A DNA stretch of 64,000 bases from Lachnospiraceae bacterium (GTDB taxonomy: Bacteria > Bacillota > Clostridia > Lachnospirales > Lachnospiraceae). The notes under the pieces were generated by a model. That model was not told the origin of the DNA. It saw only the letters and a list, made by a program, of their open reading frames with translations, and searched no databases. A program made the position numbers and the translations under genes. This document shows positions 12,733 to 20,099 of this stretch, piece after piece. The stretch spans positions 1 to 64,000 of the forward strand of contig JAFUJA010000029.1 in NCBI GenBank assembly GCA_017473905.1, given 5' to 3'. The number at the start of each line of letters is the position of its first letter. Position 1 is the stretch's first letter.

Positions 12733-12794
12733 TTGTTTTACCTCCTTCTTTATTTCTGCCGAAAGAGTTTCAATATCCTCCAAGAAATATAAAA

Positions 12795-12932
12795 ACCCTT
12801 GCATCCAAAGACACAAGGGTAACATTCCGTTTGAAATATTCTTTCCTCGGTAGGCGCTTCGCTTACGTCTTGCGATTCCGTGAACCGTTTCGACACCTAC
12901 TGTCTTCGGCCGATTGTTCTGCACAACCTTAG
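12795..12932 (-). ncRNA. L10 leader (ribosomal protein autoregulatory RNA)
   Basis: The minus strand holds CCGAAGACAGTAGGTG (12894-12909) and the partner GCCTACCGAGG (12845-12855), the conserved core of the L10-leader family known from Firmicutes. It ends in a hairpin ACCCTTG/CAAGGGT (12795-12820) followed by TTTTTAT, which may serve as an attenuator. L10(L12)4 binding to this leader is known to repress rplJL in related bacteria. Confidence 0.85.
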
Positions 12933-12934
12933 TT

Positions 12935-12963
12935 AGAATATCACAGGTTTTTTCCACTGTCAA
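12935..12963 (-). promoter_or_regulatory. Sigma-A promoter of rplJ-rplL
   Basis: Minus strand TTGACA (12958-12963), 17-base spacer, TATTCT (12935-12940). The start site falls just before the L10 leader, so rplJL can be transcribed independently of capA and rplKA. Confidence 0.85.
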
Positions 12964-13012
12964 GCGGTTTTCTTTTATATTTTAAAAAGAAGAATGCCTA
13001 CGCCGGAAACTT

Positions 13013-14263
13013 CTATTGCTTTTTGGTTACATAACCATTCTCGTCAATCAGTGCATCCTCGGAAATACTTCTCATATAGTCAAGAATGCGCACCTTTTCA
13101 GCATCCGTTGCCTCAAGGGTTGAACAGCTTTCCGTAATTGCCGGAACAAACTGTGCCTTTTCAACGCCTTCTTTTCCGATTTCCAACGTCAGAAGACAGC
13201 TGTCTAAGTTCTTGGAACTGAACCAGAAATTACCCAGACTGTAAAAAACGGGAACATCTCCTTCATATCCAATTTCCTGTAACACATGCGGATGAGCGCC
13301 CACAATCACATCTGCTCCCGCCTCCGCATATGCGGTTGCCTGGGGAATCTGGTAACGGTCAAGCACATCCGTACTTTCCGTCCCCCAATGCACATAAAGA
13401 ACCACCACATCGCAATTGGCATCCGCTTCTTTAATCTTCTCAACCAAAGCCGCAGGGTCCATACACCGGAAGGTTCCCGGCGAATCCTCCGTCGCACCTT
13501 TTGTATTAGGATTTCCGTAACGTTCAATCTGGGTCGCGCAGACCAGGCCAATGCGCATATGATCATTTTCATAATATATAATTTTAGACGCTTCTTCCAG
13601 ATTCCGTCCGGCACCCACAAAAGGAAGCTCCGCTTTCTCCAACGTATCTATTGTATCCAGAAGAGAAATTTCCCCATAATCATAGGTGTGATTGTTCCCG
13701 ATGGATACCACATCAACGCCCATTTCTTTTATAATTTCAACGTTTTCAGGCTTAGCGCGGAAAGTAAAACTTTTTCCTTCCGTCGGCTCCCCTCTATCCG
13801 TATAGGTAAACTCATTATTCACAAGACAAAGATCGGATTCCCGCATCCTTGCAAGGAGATTCGGATCAATACATTTCTCCAGGATGCTGCCCCTTGCCCT
13901 GTAGGTTCCCATAATAGAATAATTATCGTCCAAAAGCACGTCTCCCGCGAAGGTAAACGTAATAGTTTCCTTATCCGGAAGCTGATAGGTATTATCTCCC
14001 TTATATTCTCCCGGCTGATAGGTAACTTCCGTACTTTCCTGCAGTGTTTCGGACCGGTTTTCGGAAGAGTCCGACAGCCCGATTTCCTCTGCTGTCAGTT
14101 CGCTGTATGATTCCGAAGGAGCCTGCGCCTGCGGAACATCTTCCGTCTGTTTACGATATATCATAAAAGTAAGAAGAGCCCCAAACAAAAGCACGCCGGC
14201 AACGATACTCAACACCGACAACACCACATCCTTCGGTCTTCTTACATCCAATTCACTTCTCAT
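13013..14263 (-). CDS. CapA-family poly-gamma-glutamate/metallophosphoesterase-like protein
   Basis: The 416-residue product has an N-terminal transmembrane anchor (about residues 15-37), an acidic linker, then the CapA/PgsA fold: FTFAGDVLLDDN, VNNEFTYT, VVSIGNNHTYDYG, VLYVHWGTES, VIVGAHPHVLQEIG and SLGNFWFSS. These residues match the metal-binding pattern of the calcineurin-like fold. CapA proteins act in poly-gamma-glutamate capsule export or anchoring, but no capB/capC genes are nearby, so the substrate is unknown. ATG 14263 follows GGGGGAAATC; a GTG at 14275 is less likely. It interrupts the usual rplA-rplJ junction, between the rplA terminator and the rplJ promoter. Confidence 0.85.
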   Translation of the reverse strand: MRSELDVRRPKDVVLSVLSIVAGVLLFGALLTFMIYRKQTEDVPQAQAPSESYSELTAEEIGLSDSSENRSETLQESTEVTYQPGEYKGDNTYQLPDKETITFTFAGDVLLDDNYSIMGTYRARGSILEKCIDPNLLARMRESDLCLVNNEFTYTDRGEPTEGKSFTFRAKPENVEIIKEMGVDVVSIGNNHTYDYGEISLLDTIDTLEKAELPFVGAGRNLEEASKIIYYENDHMRIGLVCATQIERYGNPNTKGATEDSPGTFRCMDPAALVEKIKEADANCDVVVLYVHWGTESTDVLDRYQIPQATAYAEAGADVIVGAHPHVLQEIGYEGDVPVFYSLGNFWFSSKNLDSCLLTLEIGKEGVEKAQFVPAITESCSTLEATDAEKVRILDYMRSISEDALIDENGYVTKKQ

Positions 14264-14318
14264 GATTTCCCCCACTTAACAAAGCATACTGTCTTTTATA
14301 GTATATCTAAAAGTAACA

Positions 14319-14344
14319 AAGGCGATGCCGTAAAGCACCGCCTT
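14319..14344 (-). terminator. Intrinsic terminator after rplA
   Basis: Minus strand AAGGCG/CGCCTT outer stem with an inner TGC/GCA, followed by a T-rich but interrupted tail (TGTTACTTTT). It begins about 12 bases after the rplA stop. Confidence 0.6.
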
Positions 14345-14356
14345 AATTTTTAAAAA

Positions 14357-15046
14357 TTAGATCTTCATGGTGTTAACTCTTACACCAGGTCCCATAGTGC
14401 TGGAAAGAGTTACGCTCTTTAAGTAGGTTCCCTTTAATGCACTGGGTTTTGCCTTCTTGATAGCTTCCATTAAAGCTTCGAAGTTTTCGTTTAACTGCTC
14501 ATCAGAGAAAGATACCTTTCCGATAGGGCAGTGAACGATGTTTGCCTTATCAAGTCTGTATTCAATCTTACCAGCCTTGATATCAGCAACAGCCTTGGTA
14601 ACGTCCATAGTAACGGTACCTGCCTTGGGGTTAGGCATTAAGCCCTTAGGTCCTAAAACCTTACCAAGACGACCAACAACACCCATCATGTCGGGAGTTG
14701 CAACTACTACGTCGAAATCAAGCCATCCATCATTCTGAATCTTAGGAATGAGTTCTTCGCCACCTACGTAATCTGCTCCTGCTGCTTCAGCTTCGTTAAG
14801 CTTATCACCCTTAGCAAATACGAGAACTTTAACCTTCTTACCGGTTCCGTGAGGAAGAACTACCGCACCACGGATCTGTTCTTCAGCGTGACGTCCGTCA
14901 CAACCAGTTCTGATGTGGATTTCTACTGTTTCATCAAATTTTGCACATGCTGTTTTCTTAACAAGTGCTACTGCGTCTGCGGGATCGTAGAGAGTTGCTC
15001 TGTCAACCTGCTTTGCAGCTTCGCTATATTTCTTACCATGTTTCAT
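14357..15046 (-). CDS. rplA: 50S ribosomal protein L1
   Basis: L1 forms the mobile stalk that binds 23S rRNA helices 76-77 and deacylated tRNA, and is a translational repressor of its own operon. The 229-residue product starts [16 protein letters not shown] and has [15 protein letters not shown] plus the C-terminal [20 protein letters not shown] 15046 follows AAGGAGGTAAATAAGTT. It is downstream of rplK by 54 bases, and this gap contains an RNA motif resembling the L1-binding site (15064-15091). Confidence 0.98.
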   Translation of the reverse strand: MKHGKKYSEAAKQVDRATLYDPADAVALVKKTACAKFDETVEIHIRTGCDGRHAEEQIRGAVVLPHGTGKKVKVLVFAKGDKLNEAEAAGADYVGGEELIPKIQNDGWLDFDVVVATPDMMGVVGRLGKVLGPKGLMPNPKAGTVTMDVTKAVADIKAGKIEYRLDKANIVHCPIGKVSFSDEQLNENFEALMEAIKKAKPSALKGTYLKSVTLSSTMGPGVRVNTMKI

Positions 15047-15063
15047 AACTTATTTACCTCCTT

Positions 15064-15091
15064 GTGGTTAAATGCACGAATGTGCTCCCAC
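15064..15091 (-). promoter_or_regulatory. L1-binding-like RNA motif before rplA
   Basis: Minus strand GTGG-GA-GCAC-ATTC-GTGC-ATTTAA-CCAC: two stems separated by an asymmetric 2/6-base internal loop, ending five bases before the rplA ribosome binding site. The same architecture occurs before rplK. It resembles the known 23S rRNA and mRNA targets of L1 (lower stem, GGA side, asymmetric loop). Function is inferred. Confidence 0.5.
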
Positions 15092-15100
15092 CTTTTAAAA

Positions 15101-15526
15101 TTAATCTTCTACTACGATACCCATACTACGAGCAGTACCTGCGATCATGCTGATAGCTGCATCGATGTTAGCTGCATTAAGATCCGGCATCTTCATTTCT
15201 GCGATTTCACGAACCTTATCTCTAGAAATGGTTGCTACCTTAGTCTTGTTAGGAACACCTGAACCTGACTTAAGGTTACAAGCCTTCTTTAAAAGAACTG
15301 CAGCGGGAGGAGTCTTAGTAATGAAACTAAAGCTTCTGTCTGCATATACTGTGATTACAACAGGGATGATTAAGTCACCCTTATCTGCTGTCTTAGCGTT
15401 GAACTGCTTTGTAAATTCAACGATGTTAACGCCGTGCTGTCCAAGTGCAGGACCTACAGGCGGTGCCGGTGTTGCTTTGCCGGCAGGAATCTGTAATTTG
15501 ATATAACCTGTTACTTTCTTTGCCAT
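15101..15526 (-). CDS. rplK: 50S ribosomal protein L11
   Basis: L11 is part of the GTPase-associated centre and binds 23S rRNA helices 43-44. The 141-residue protein has the proline-rich N-terminal switch ([20 protein letters not shown]) and the conserved [12 protein letters not shown] end. ATG 15526 follows AGGAGGTAGCCAAA. It is separated from nusG by 112 bases that contain two hairpins, one being a likely L1-binding site. Identity is certain. Confidence 0.98.
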   Translation of the reverse strand: MAKKVTGYIKLQIPAGKATPAPPVGPALGQHGVNIVEFTKQFNAKTADKGDLIIPVVITVYADRSFSFITKTPPAAVLLKKACNLKSGSGVPNKTKVATISRDKVREIAEMKMPDLNAANIDAAISMIAGTARSMGIVVED

Positions 15527-15548
15527 TTTGGCTACCTCCTAATAAATT

Positions 15549-15584
15549 GTGGTTCGGCGCCACGGACCATTCCGCGGCTCCCAC
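15549..15584 (-). promoter_or_regulatory. L1-binding-like RNA motif before rplK
   Basis: Minus strand GTGG-GA-GCCGCGG-AATGGT-CCGTGGC-GCCGAA-CCAC: a 7-bp upper stem, 2/6-base internal loop and 4-bp lower stem, directly upstream of the rplK ribosome binding site. In many bacteria L1 represses rplKA through a leader that mimics its rRNA site, usually in this position. Confidence 0.6.
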
Positions 15585-15610
15585 TGTTCATATGATAACT
15601 CTATCTTCTA

Positions 15611-15627
15611 ATAGGATCTCATCCTAT
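15611..15627 (-). other. Short hairpin in the nusG-rplK gap
   Basis: ATAGGAT-GAG-ATCCTAT, a perfect 7-bp stem 10 bases after the nusG stop, with no T-tract. It may protect or process the transcript between nusG and rplK. Confidence 0.4.
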
Positions 15628-15638
15628 GAACAAGCTAC

Positions 15639-16208
15639 TTAAAGTTTCTTGATTTCGGAAAAACCGATTTCCACGGGTGTTTCACGACCAAACAACTCAA
15701 CATTAATCATAACAAGCTGCTTGCTTTCGTCCACACGTTTTACGATACCCACTGTATCTTTCCAAACACCGGAAATAACAGAAATTGCATCGCCTTCTTT
15801 TACATCGATGTGTGATACTTCTCCACCACCAACATTCAGAGCCTTCATTTCCTGCTCTGTTAAGGGAACGGGCTTACTTCCCGGTCCGACGAAGCCTGTA
15901 ACACCACGGGTGTTTCTTACAACATACCATGCATCATTGTTGTCTGCATCCATGTGTAACAAAACATAACCGGGGAACAACTTCTTCTGTACGGTCTTTT
16001 TGGTGTCATTCTTGGTTTCCACAACATCGATCATAGGAACACGCACCTCGAGAATTTCATTTTCAAGATGTCTGTTCTCGATTGCTTTTTCAATGTTAGC
16101 TTTTACCTTATTCTCGTATCCGGAATAAGTATGCACAACGTACCAACCCATGCCTTTGCCGCTTTTGTTATCGCTCTGGCTGATGTCAAATTCCTTATTC
16201 TCTTCCAT
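15639..16208 (-). CDS. nusG: Transcription termination/antitermination factor NusG
   Basis: NusG binds RNA polymerase and couples it to pausing, Rho or the ribosome. The 189-residue protein has a short charged lead, the NGN domain (WYVVHTYSGYENKVKANIEK onwards, about residues 22-120) and a C-terminal KOW domain (GDAISVISGVWKDTVGIVKR, about 137-189). ATG 16208 follows AAGGAGGATTCT. It follows secE by 15 bases, the standard secE-nusG pair. Confidence 0.97.
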   Translation of the reverse strand: MEENKEFDISQSDNKSGKGMGWYVVHTYSGYENKVKANIEKAIENRHLENEILEVRVPMIDVVETKNDTKKTVQKKLFPGYVLLHMDADNNDAWYVVRNTRGVTGFVGPGSKPVPLTEQEMKALNVGGGEVSHIDVKEGDAISVISGVWKDTVGIVKRVDESKQLVMINVELFGRETPVEIGFSEIKKL

Positions 16209-16223
16209 AGAATCCTCCTTAAA

Positions 16224-16439
16224 TTATACAGAAAGATTTGTCAGGAAGTTCATACCGTACTTAACTAACAGATCGATTCCTGCAATGAGAAGGCCCAGAA
16301 CAACGCTGATAATTGTTACAACAACCGTCTGCTTGATCACATCGCTTCTGGTAGGCCAGGAAATCTTCTTGAACTCCTGTTTAACACCACGGAAAAAGTT
16401 TGTCTTTTTCGGTTTTTCTGCATTTGATGAATTTGCCAT
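16224..16439 (-). CDS. secE: Preprotein translocase subunit SecE
   Basis: SecE stabilises SecY in the protein-conducting channel. This is the short Gram-positive form of 71 residues: a basic cytoplasmic helix with the typical FFRGVKQEFKKISWPTRSDV sequence, then one transmembrane helix (about residues 37-60). It stands between rpmG and nusG as usual. ATG 16439 has GAAAGGAAATT upstream. Confidence 0.96.
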   Translation of the reverse strand: MANSSNAEKPKKTNFFRGVKQEFKKISWPTRSDVIKQTVVVTIISVVLGLLIAGIDLLVKYGMNFLTNLSV

Positions 16440-16470
16440 AATCTAATTTCCTTTCAAAACAAAAGACCGA

Positions 16471-16620
16471 TTATTTGGTTTCCTTGTGTAATGTATGAGA
16501 CTTGCAGAATCTACAATATTTCTTTGTTTCCATTCTGTCAGGATGAGTCTTCTTATCCTTAGTTGTATTGTAGTTACGCTGCTTGCACTCTGTACATGCT
16601 AAAGTAATTCTTGTACGCAT
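16471..16620 (-). CDS. rpmG: 50S ribosomal protein L33
   Basis: A 49-codon gene found by reading the gap directly: [20 protein letters not shown] at the N-terminus and [17 protein letters not shown] at the C-terminus. The two CxxC pairs mark the zinc-binding (C+) form of L33. ATG 16620 follows GGAGGTGGGAAA. It leads the rpmG-secE-nusG-rplK-rplA operon. Length is normal for L33. Confidence 0.97.
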   Translation of the reverse strand: MRTRITLACTECKQRNYNTTKDKKTHPDRMETKKYCRFCKSHTLHKETK

Positions 16621-16731
16621 TTTCCCACCTCCGCGCGTATATTTCTTCTTAGATTCTAATATCGAATTAGGTCACTTTTCAAACAATTTTATTGCATAAA
16701 AAAAAGGCCTAAAAACCAATCTTGCCATAGT

Positions 16732-16760
16732 AGAATAACACAACGACGCAACTTCGTCAA
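16732..16760 (-). promoter_or_regulatory. Sigma-A promoter of rpmG-secE-nusG-rplKA
   Basis: Minus strand TTGACG (16755-16760), 17-base spacer, TATTCT (16732-16737). The leader of about 105 bases contains GGCC followed by eight T residues near 16700-16709, a possible weak pause or terminator. Confidence 0.75.
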
Positions 16761-16805
16761 CAGAAATTTTATATTTTTATAAAATGAGAAAGAGAGCTTT
16801 TACTA

Positions 16806-16834
16806 TTGCATCATATTAAAATAAGTGGTACATT
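16806..16834 (+). promoter_or_regulatory. Probable promoter of the FliD-like gene
   Basis: Plus strand TTGCAT (16806-16811), 17-base spacer, TACATT (16829-16834); four of six matches in each box. No sigma-28 (flagellar) consensus was seen. The start would leave a leader of about 93 bases. Confidence 0.45.
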
Positions 16835-16868
16835 TAAGTTAGGAAAGAATCGGTTTTCGTCATGTTAT

Positions 16869-16905
16869 ATCCGGAGCAGGGTAGCTCCCCGGGATAAACC
16901 CGGAC
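16869..16905 (+). promoter_or_regulatory. GC-rich double hairpin in the FliD-like leader
   Basis: Two adjacent hairpins, GGAGC-AGGGTA-GCTCC (16873-16888) and CCGGG-ATAAA-CCCGG (16889-16903), lie 20-30 bases before the ribosome binding site AAAGGAGGGG. They stand out against an AT-rich surround. I do not recognise the fold as a known riboswitch. Confidence 0.5.
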
Positions 16906-16933
16906 ACATTTCACGGAAGAAAGGAGGGGTTGC

Positions 16934-18238
16934 ATGGCTTATCACTATGCTTTATCAAGCATCTATAATCATTATCAGACCGCCTACGCACCGAAAAGTG
17001 CCGGTCGTCACGATGCCCACAAAAAAAGTGAACTGCGCGGCATTTACAATTCCATTGTAAAATTAAATAAAGATACCCCTCTGTCTATTATCGACACCAG
17101 TGAAGAGTCCAGGGAGTATGCTGTCTCCTTAAAAGAAAACGCAAGACAGTTACGCAATACCATTGCGGATTTGGGCGGACTTGATGAAGAAGCGCTTTTA
17201 AGCGGTAAGGTTGCTTACTCCACCAATCCCAATGTCATTACTGCGGAGTACATCGGAGATTCTTTTTTAGATGAGGAAACAGAAAGTTTCGAATTAAGTG
17301 TGACACAGCTTGCCAAGCCGCAAATTAACACAGGTAACTATTTAACAAAACATGACATGCAGCTTGCGCCGGGAAGCTATTCCTTCGATCTCGATATCAA
17401 TCACCTCAGTTATGAGTTACAATTTAACATCAACGAAGGTGACACAAATTTCGATTTGCAGAACCGCCTTACCCGATTAATTAATAATTCCAACCTGGGA
17501 ATCAAGGCCGGTATAAAAGAATATGAAAATGATACCGCTGCCCTGAGTCTGGAATCCTCTGCTGTAGGTATTGATCTGGGACAGAACATTATATTCAGCA
17601 TCAAAGATTCAGAAGACAGTCAAAACGCTTCCGTTGTGGATTATTTGGGACTTGATCAGATTTCTACGCTTCCCCAAAATGCGGTTTTTAAAATCAACGG
17701 CATGGAACGGGTGACAAATTCCAATCATTTTACAATTGAGCAGACCTACGAGGTTACTTTGCACAATCTGCACCCGGAGGGCGAAGACAGCGTAACTATC
17801 GGTTTGAAACCGGACACGGAATCCCTGTCGGACAATGTAGGACGTTTCGTTTCCGGCTACAACGATTTTATACGTGCCGCTTCAGAATATTTAAATACTC
17901 AGCCGGGAAGCACTGCCCTGCTTCGGGAAATGCATTCCATTACAAGCCTTTACCATCCGGAATTATCTTCCCTTGGGCTTGAGGTCACTGCTGAAGGTAC
18001 CATAGATATCAATCAGACGCAGCTGAGAGAATGTATCCAGGACGGTAATGCGAGAGAATTATTCTCCGGCATGCGAAGATTTACCAACTCTATTTTAAAT
18101 AAAACAAACGATGTATCTTTAAACCCCATGAACTATGTGCAGAAAACCATCGTTGCATACAAAAATCCCGGAAAAGAATACCCTAACCCTTACATAACAA
18201 GTCAGTACAGCGGTATGTTATTCAACGGATACTGTTAA
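16934..18238 (+). CDS. FliD-like (flagellar filament cap-related) protein
   Basis: A 434-residue protein with features of flagellar hook-associated protein 2: SFELSVTQLAKPQ in the first third, a flagellin/hook IN-type motif (about residues 135-185, YSFDLDINHLSYEL onwards), INGMERVTNS (about 256) and the C-terminal FVSGYNDFIRAASEYL helix. It lacks the canonical FliD N-terminus (SGLDVN-type export segment); instead it opens MAYHYALSSIYNHYQTAYAP with a coiled-coil-like stretch. It is alone on the plus strand, next to rpmG, with no fliS or flagellin beside it. It may be a divergent cap paralogue. ATG 16934 follows AAAGGAGGGG. Confidence 0.65.
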   Translation: MAYHYALSSIYNHYQTAYAPKSAGRHDAHKKSELRGIYNSIVKLNKDTPLSIIDTSEESREYAVSLKENARQLRNTIADLGGLDEEALLSGKVAYSTNPNVITAEYIGDSFLDEETESFELSVTQLAKPQINTGNYLTKHDMQLAPGSYSFDLDINHLSYELQFNINEGDTNFDLQNRLTRLINNSNLGIKAGIKEYENDTAALSLESSAVGIDLGQNIIFSIKDSEDSQNASVVDYLGLDQISTLPQNAVFKINGMERVTNSNHFTIEQTYEVTLHNLHPEGEDSVTIGLKPDTESLSDNVGRFVSGYNDFIRAASEYLNTQPGSTALLREMHSITSLYHPELSSLGLEVTAEGTIDINQTQLRECIQDGNARELFSGMRRFTNSILNKTNDVSLNPMNYVQKTIVAYKNPGKEYPNPYITSQYSGMLFNGYC

Positions 18239-18258
18239 ATGATTCTCAAATAAAAAAT

Positions 18259-18279
18259 GTGCGTAACACATTTTACGCA
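18259..18279 (+). other. Hairpin after the FliD-like gene
   Basis: TGCGTAA-CACATTT-TTACGCA directly after the stop codon, just before the shared terminator. It has only a short A/T tail and probably adds to 3'-end formation. Confidence 0.4.
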
Positions 18280-18281
18280 TA

Positions 18282-18311
18282 AAAAAAGCTGTTCATCCGA
18301 ACAGCTTTTTT
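18282..18311. terminator. Bidirectional terminator, FliD-like gene / ptsH
   Basis: AAAAAAGCTGTTC-ATCC-GAACAGCTTTTTT: a 13-bp arm hairpin with an A-tract on one side and a T-tract on the other, so it can end both convergent transcripts. Confidence 0.9.
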
Positions 18312-18322
18312 ATTGCATTTTC

Positions 18323-18586
18323 TTATTCACCAAGACCGCTTTCAATTGCAGTCACAAGAGCCTTCAATGCAGCCTCTTCATCTTCACCTTCACAACAAAG
18401 AGTAATCTCATCTCCGCTCTTTACACATGCTCCCAAAACACTGAGCACACTCTTGGCATTTGCCGTTGTATCCTTGAATGAAAATGTAATCAAAGATTTA
18501 AACTGAATTGCTTCTTTACATAAAATCCCCGCCGGTCTTAAATGTAACCCTGTGGGATTCTTAATTACAACCTTCTGGCTTACCAT
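18323..18586 (-). CDS. ptsH: Phosphocarrier protein HPr
   Basis: HPr relays phosphate from enzyme I to sugar-specific PTS permeases. The 87-residue form starting at MVSQKVVIKNPTGLHLRP puts the active His at position 15 and the regulatory Ser at 46 (AKSVLSVL), both conserved; Ser46 is the HPr-kinase site used in carbon catabolite control. ATG 18586 has GGGGGACGACAAT before it; a start at 18601 would misnumber both residues. It is not next to ptsI, and has its own promoter after glmM. Confidence 0.95.
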   Translation of the reverse strand: MVSQKVVIKNPTGLHLRPAGILCKEAIQFKSLITFSFKDTTANAKSVLSVLGACVKSGDEITLCCEGEDEEAALKALVTAIESGLGE

Positions 18587-18650
18587 ATTGTCGTCCCCCA
18601 TTCTTCTATATTTTCAATACATATTGCTTTTCTTTTTGAAACCCTAAATA

Positions 18651-18679
18651 ATTATACCATTTTTTACCGTTATATACAA
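18651..18679 (-). promoter_or_regulatory. Sigma-A promoter of ptsH
   Basis: Minus strand TTGTAT (18674-18679), 17-base spacer, TATAAT (18651-18656). It lies in the glmM-ptsH gap; no clear glmM terminator is seen. Confidence 0.7.
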
Positions 18680-18726
18680 GAATTATTGTGATATGTTATT
18701 CTGTCGCAACGGTACTTTTATGTATT

Positions 18727-20076
18727 TTATAACATGGTATTCTGGATAAGATCCGCAAGCTTCTTTGCTTCCGCTTCAATCAATGCCTGATCCTTACCTT
18801 CAATCATTACACGTACCTTAGGCTCTGTTCCGGAGGGACGAATCAACACACGGCCCTCTCCCGCAAACTTACGGTCAAGTTCTTCGATTGCAGCTGCAAT
18901 TTCAGGATATTCCATGTAACTGTCTTTTTTATGATTGGGCACCTTAGCATTGACAAGTGCCTGGGGAAGAACATCCATAATAGAGGCAAGCTCTGACAAT
19001 TTCTTACCGGTTTTGGCCACTACTTCCAGAAGAAGCAATGCGCTCAGAAGACCATCCCCTGTTGTATTACGGTCCAGCATAATAATATGGCCGGACTGTT
19101 CACCACCCAGATTTGCTCCGACTTCCTTCATACGTTCAAGAACATAGCGGTCGCCAACCTTGGTCTGTTCCAGCGTAATGCCTTCCTTCTGTGCCATAAG
19201 AGTCATTCCCAGGTTACTCATTACGGTAACAACAATCATGTCTTTTTTCAGCGTTCCCTGCTCTTTCATAAAATTACCGATAATGGACATAATCTGGTCA
19301 CCGTCTACAAGATTTCCGTTTTCATCTACGGCAAGCATACGGTCTGCATCACCATCAAAAGCAATACCCAAATCCGCTTTTTCATACACAACTCTTGCAC
19401 AAAGTTCTTCCATATGTGTAGAGCCGCAATTTGCATTGATATTGGTACCGTCCGGAGTATTATGAATTGCAACCACATTGGCACCCAATTCTTTTAATGC
19501 CTCCACGGATGTGTAATAAGCTGCACCCTCTGCACAGTCGAGAACAATCTTCATGCCGCTTAAGTCAATGTTAACGGACTGAATGGAGTGATTAATATAT
19601 TCTTCTCTCGCATCTGTACGATATTTGATTTTACCGATTCCGGAGCCGGTAGGGAAGCTGACACCTTCCATATCGTTTTTAATTAATTCCTCGATTTCAT
19701 CTTCCAGCGCATCGGGAAGCTTGTATCCGTTTCCGTCAAAGAACTTAATCCCGTTAAATTCCACAGGATTGTGGGATGCTGAAATCACAACGCCTGCATC
19801 TACTTTGTATTTTCTGGTAAGATATGCAACCGCAGGAGTGGGCACCACACCTACATACACTGCATTTGCGCCTACCGAACACACACCTGCCATAAGAGCA
19901 TTCGCCAGCATATCTCCTGAAATTCTTGTATCACAGCCAACCATAATGGTAGGTTTGTGATTGGTTTCTTTTGTAAGAACATGAGCTCCGGCCTGACCAA
20001 GCTGCATGGCAAGCAGTGGAGTCAGCTCCTCATTTGCAACGCCTCTTACGCCGTCTGTTCCGAATAATCTAGCCAT
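18727..20076 (-). CDS. glmM: Phosphoglucosamine mutase
   Basis: GlmM converts glucosamine-6-phosphate to glucosamine-1-phosphate for UDP-GlcNAc and peptidoglycan synthesis. The 449-residue protein has the phospho-Ser loop ISASHNP (Ser101), the metal-binding DGDADR, the sugar-binding GGEQSGH and the phosphate-binding [15 protein letters not shown] 20076 follows TAGGAGGATATAAA. It is the third gene of the conserved cdaA-cdaR-glmM unit; in related bacteria CdaA and GlmM interact and link c-di-AMP to cell-wall synthesis. Confidence 0.97.
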   Translation of the reverse strand: MARLFGTDGVRGVANEELTPLLAMQLGQAGAHVLTKETNHKPTIMVGCDTRISGDMLANALMAGVCSVGANAVYVGVVPTPAVAYLTRKYKVDAGVVISASHNPVEFNGIKFFDGNGYKLPDALEDEIEELIKNDMEGVSFPTGSGIGKIKYRTDAREEYINHSIQSVNIDLSGMKIVLDCAEGAAYYTSVEALKELGANVVAIHNTPDGTNINANCGSTHMEELCARVVYEKADLGIAFDGDADRMLAVDENGNLVDGDQIMSIIGNFMKEQGTLKKDMIVVTVMSNLGMTLMAQKEGITLEQTKVGDRYVLERMKEVGANLGGEQSGHIIMLDRNTTGDGLLSALLLLEVVAKTGKKLSELASIMDVLPQALVNAKVPNHKKDSYMEYPEIAAAIEELDRKFAGEGRVLIRPSGTEPKVRVMIEGKDQALIEAEAKKLADLIQNTML

Positions 20077-20099
20077 TTTATATCCTCCTAAACAAGAAT

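Noticed and set aside
12733..12963. N-terminal extension of rplJ
   Set aside because: It covers the L10 leader RNA and has no protein similarity; a proper start with AAGGAGGT is at 12732.
13286..14110. Plus-strand open frame opposite capA
   Set aside because: The minus-strand frame has clear CapA motifs; the opposite translation has no recognisable features.
13013..14263. Recent mobile insertion carrying capA
   Set aside because: No flanking repeats, integrase or distinct base composition were noticed; only the unusual location stands.
16865..16933. c-di-GMP riboswitch before the FliD-like gene
   Set aside because: Neither the GEMM-I conserved core nor the c-di-GMP-II core is present; only generic hairpins are seen.
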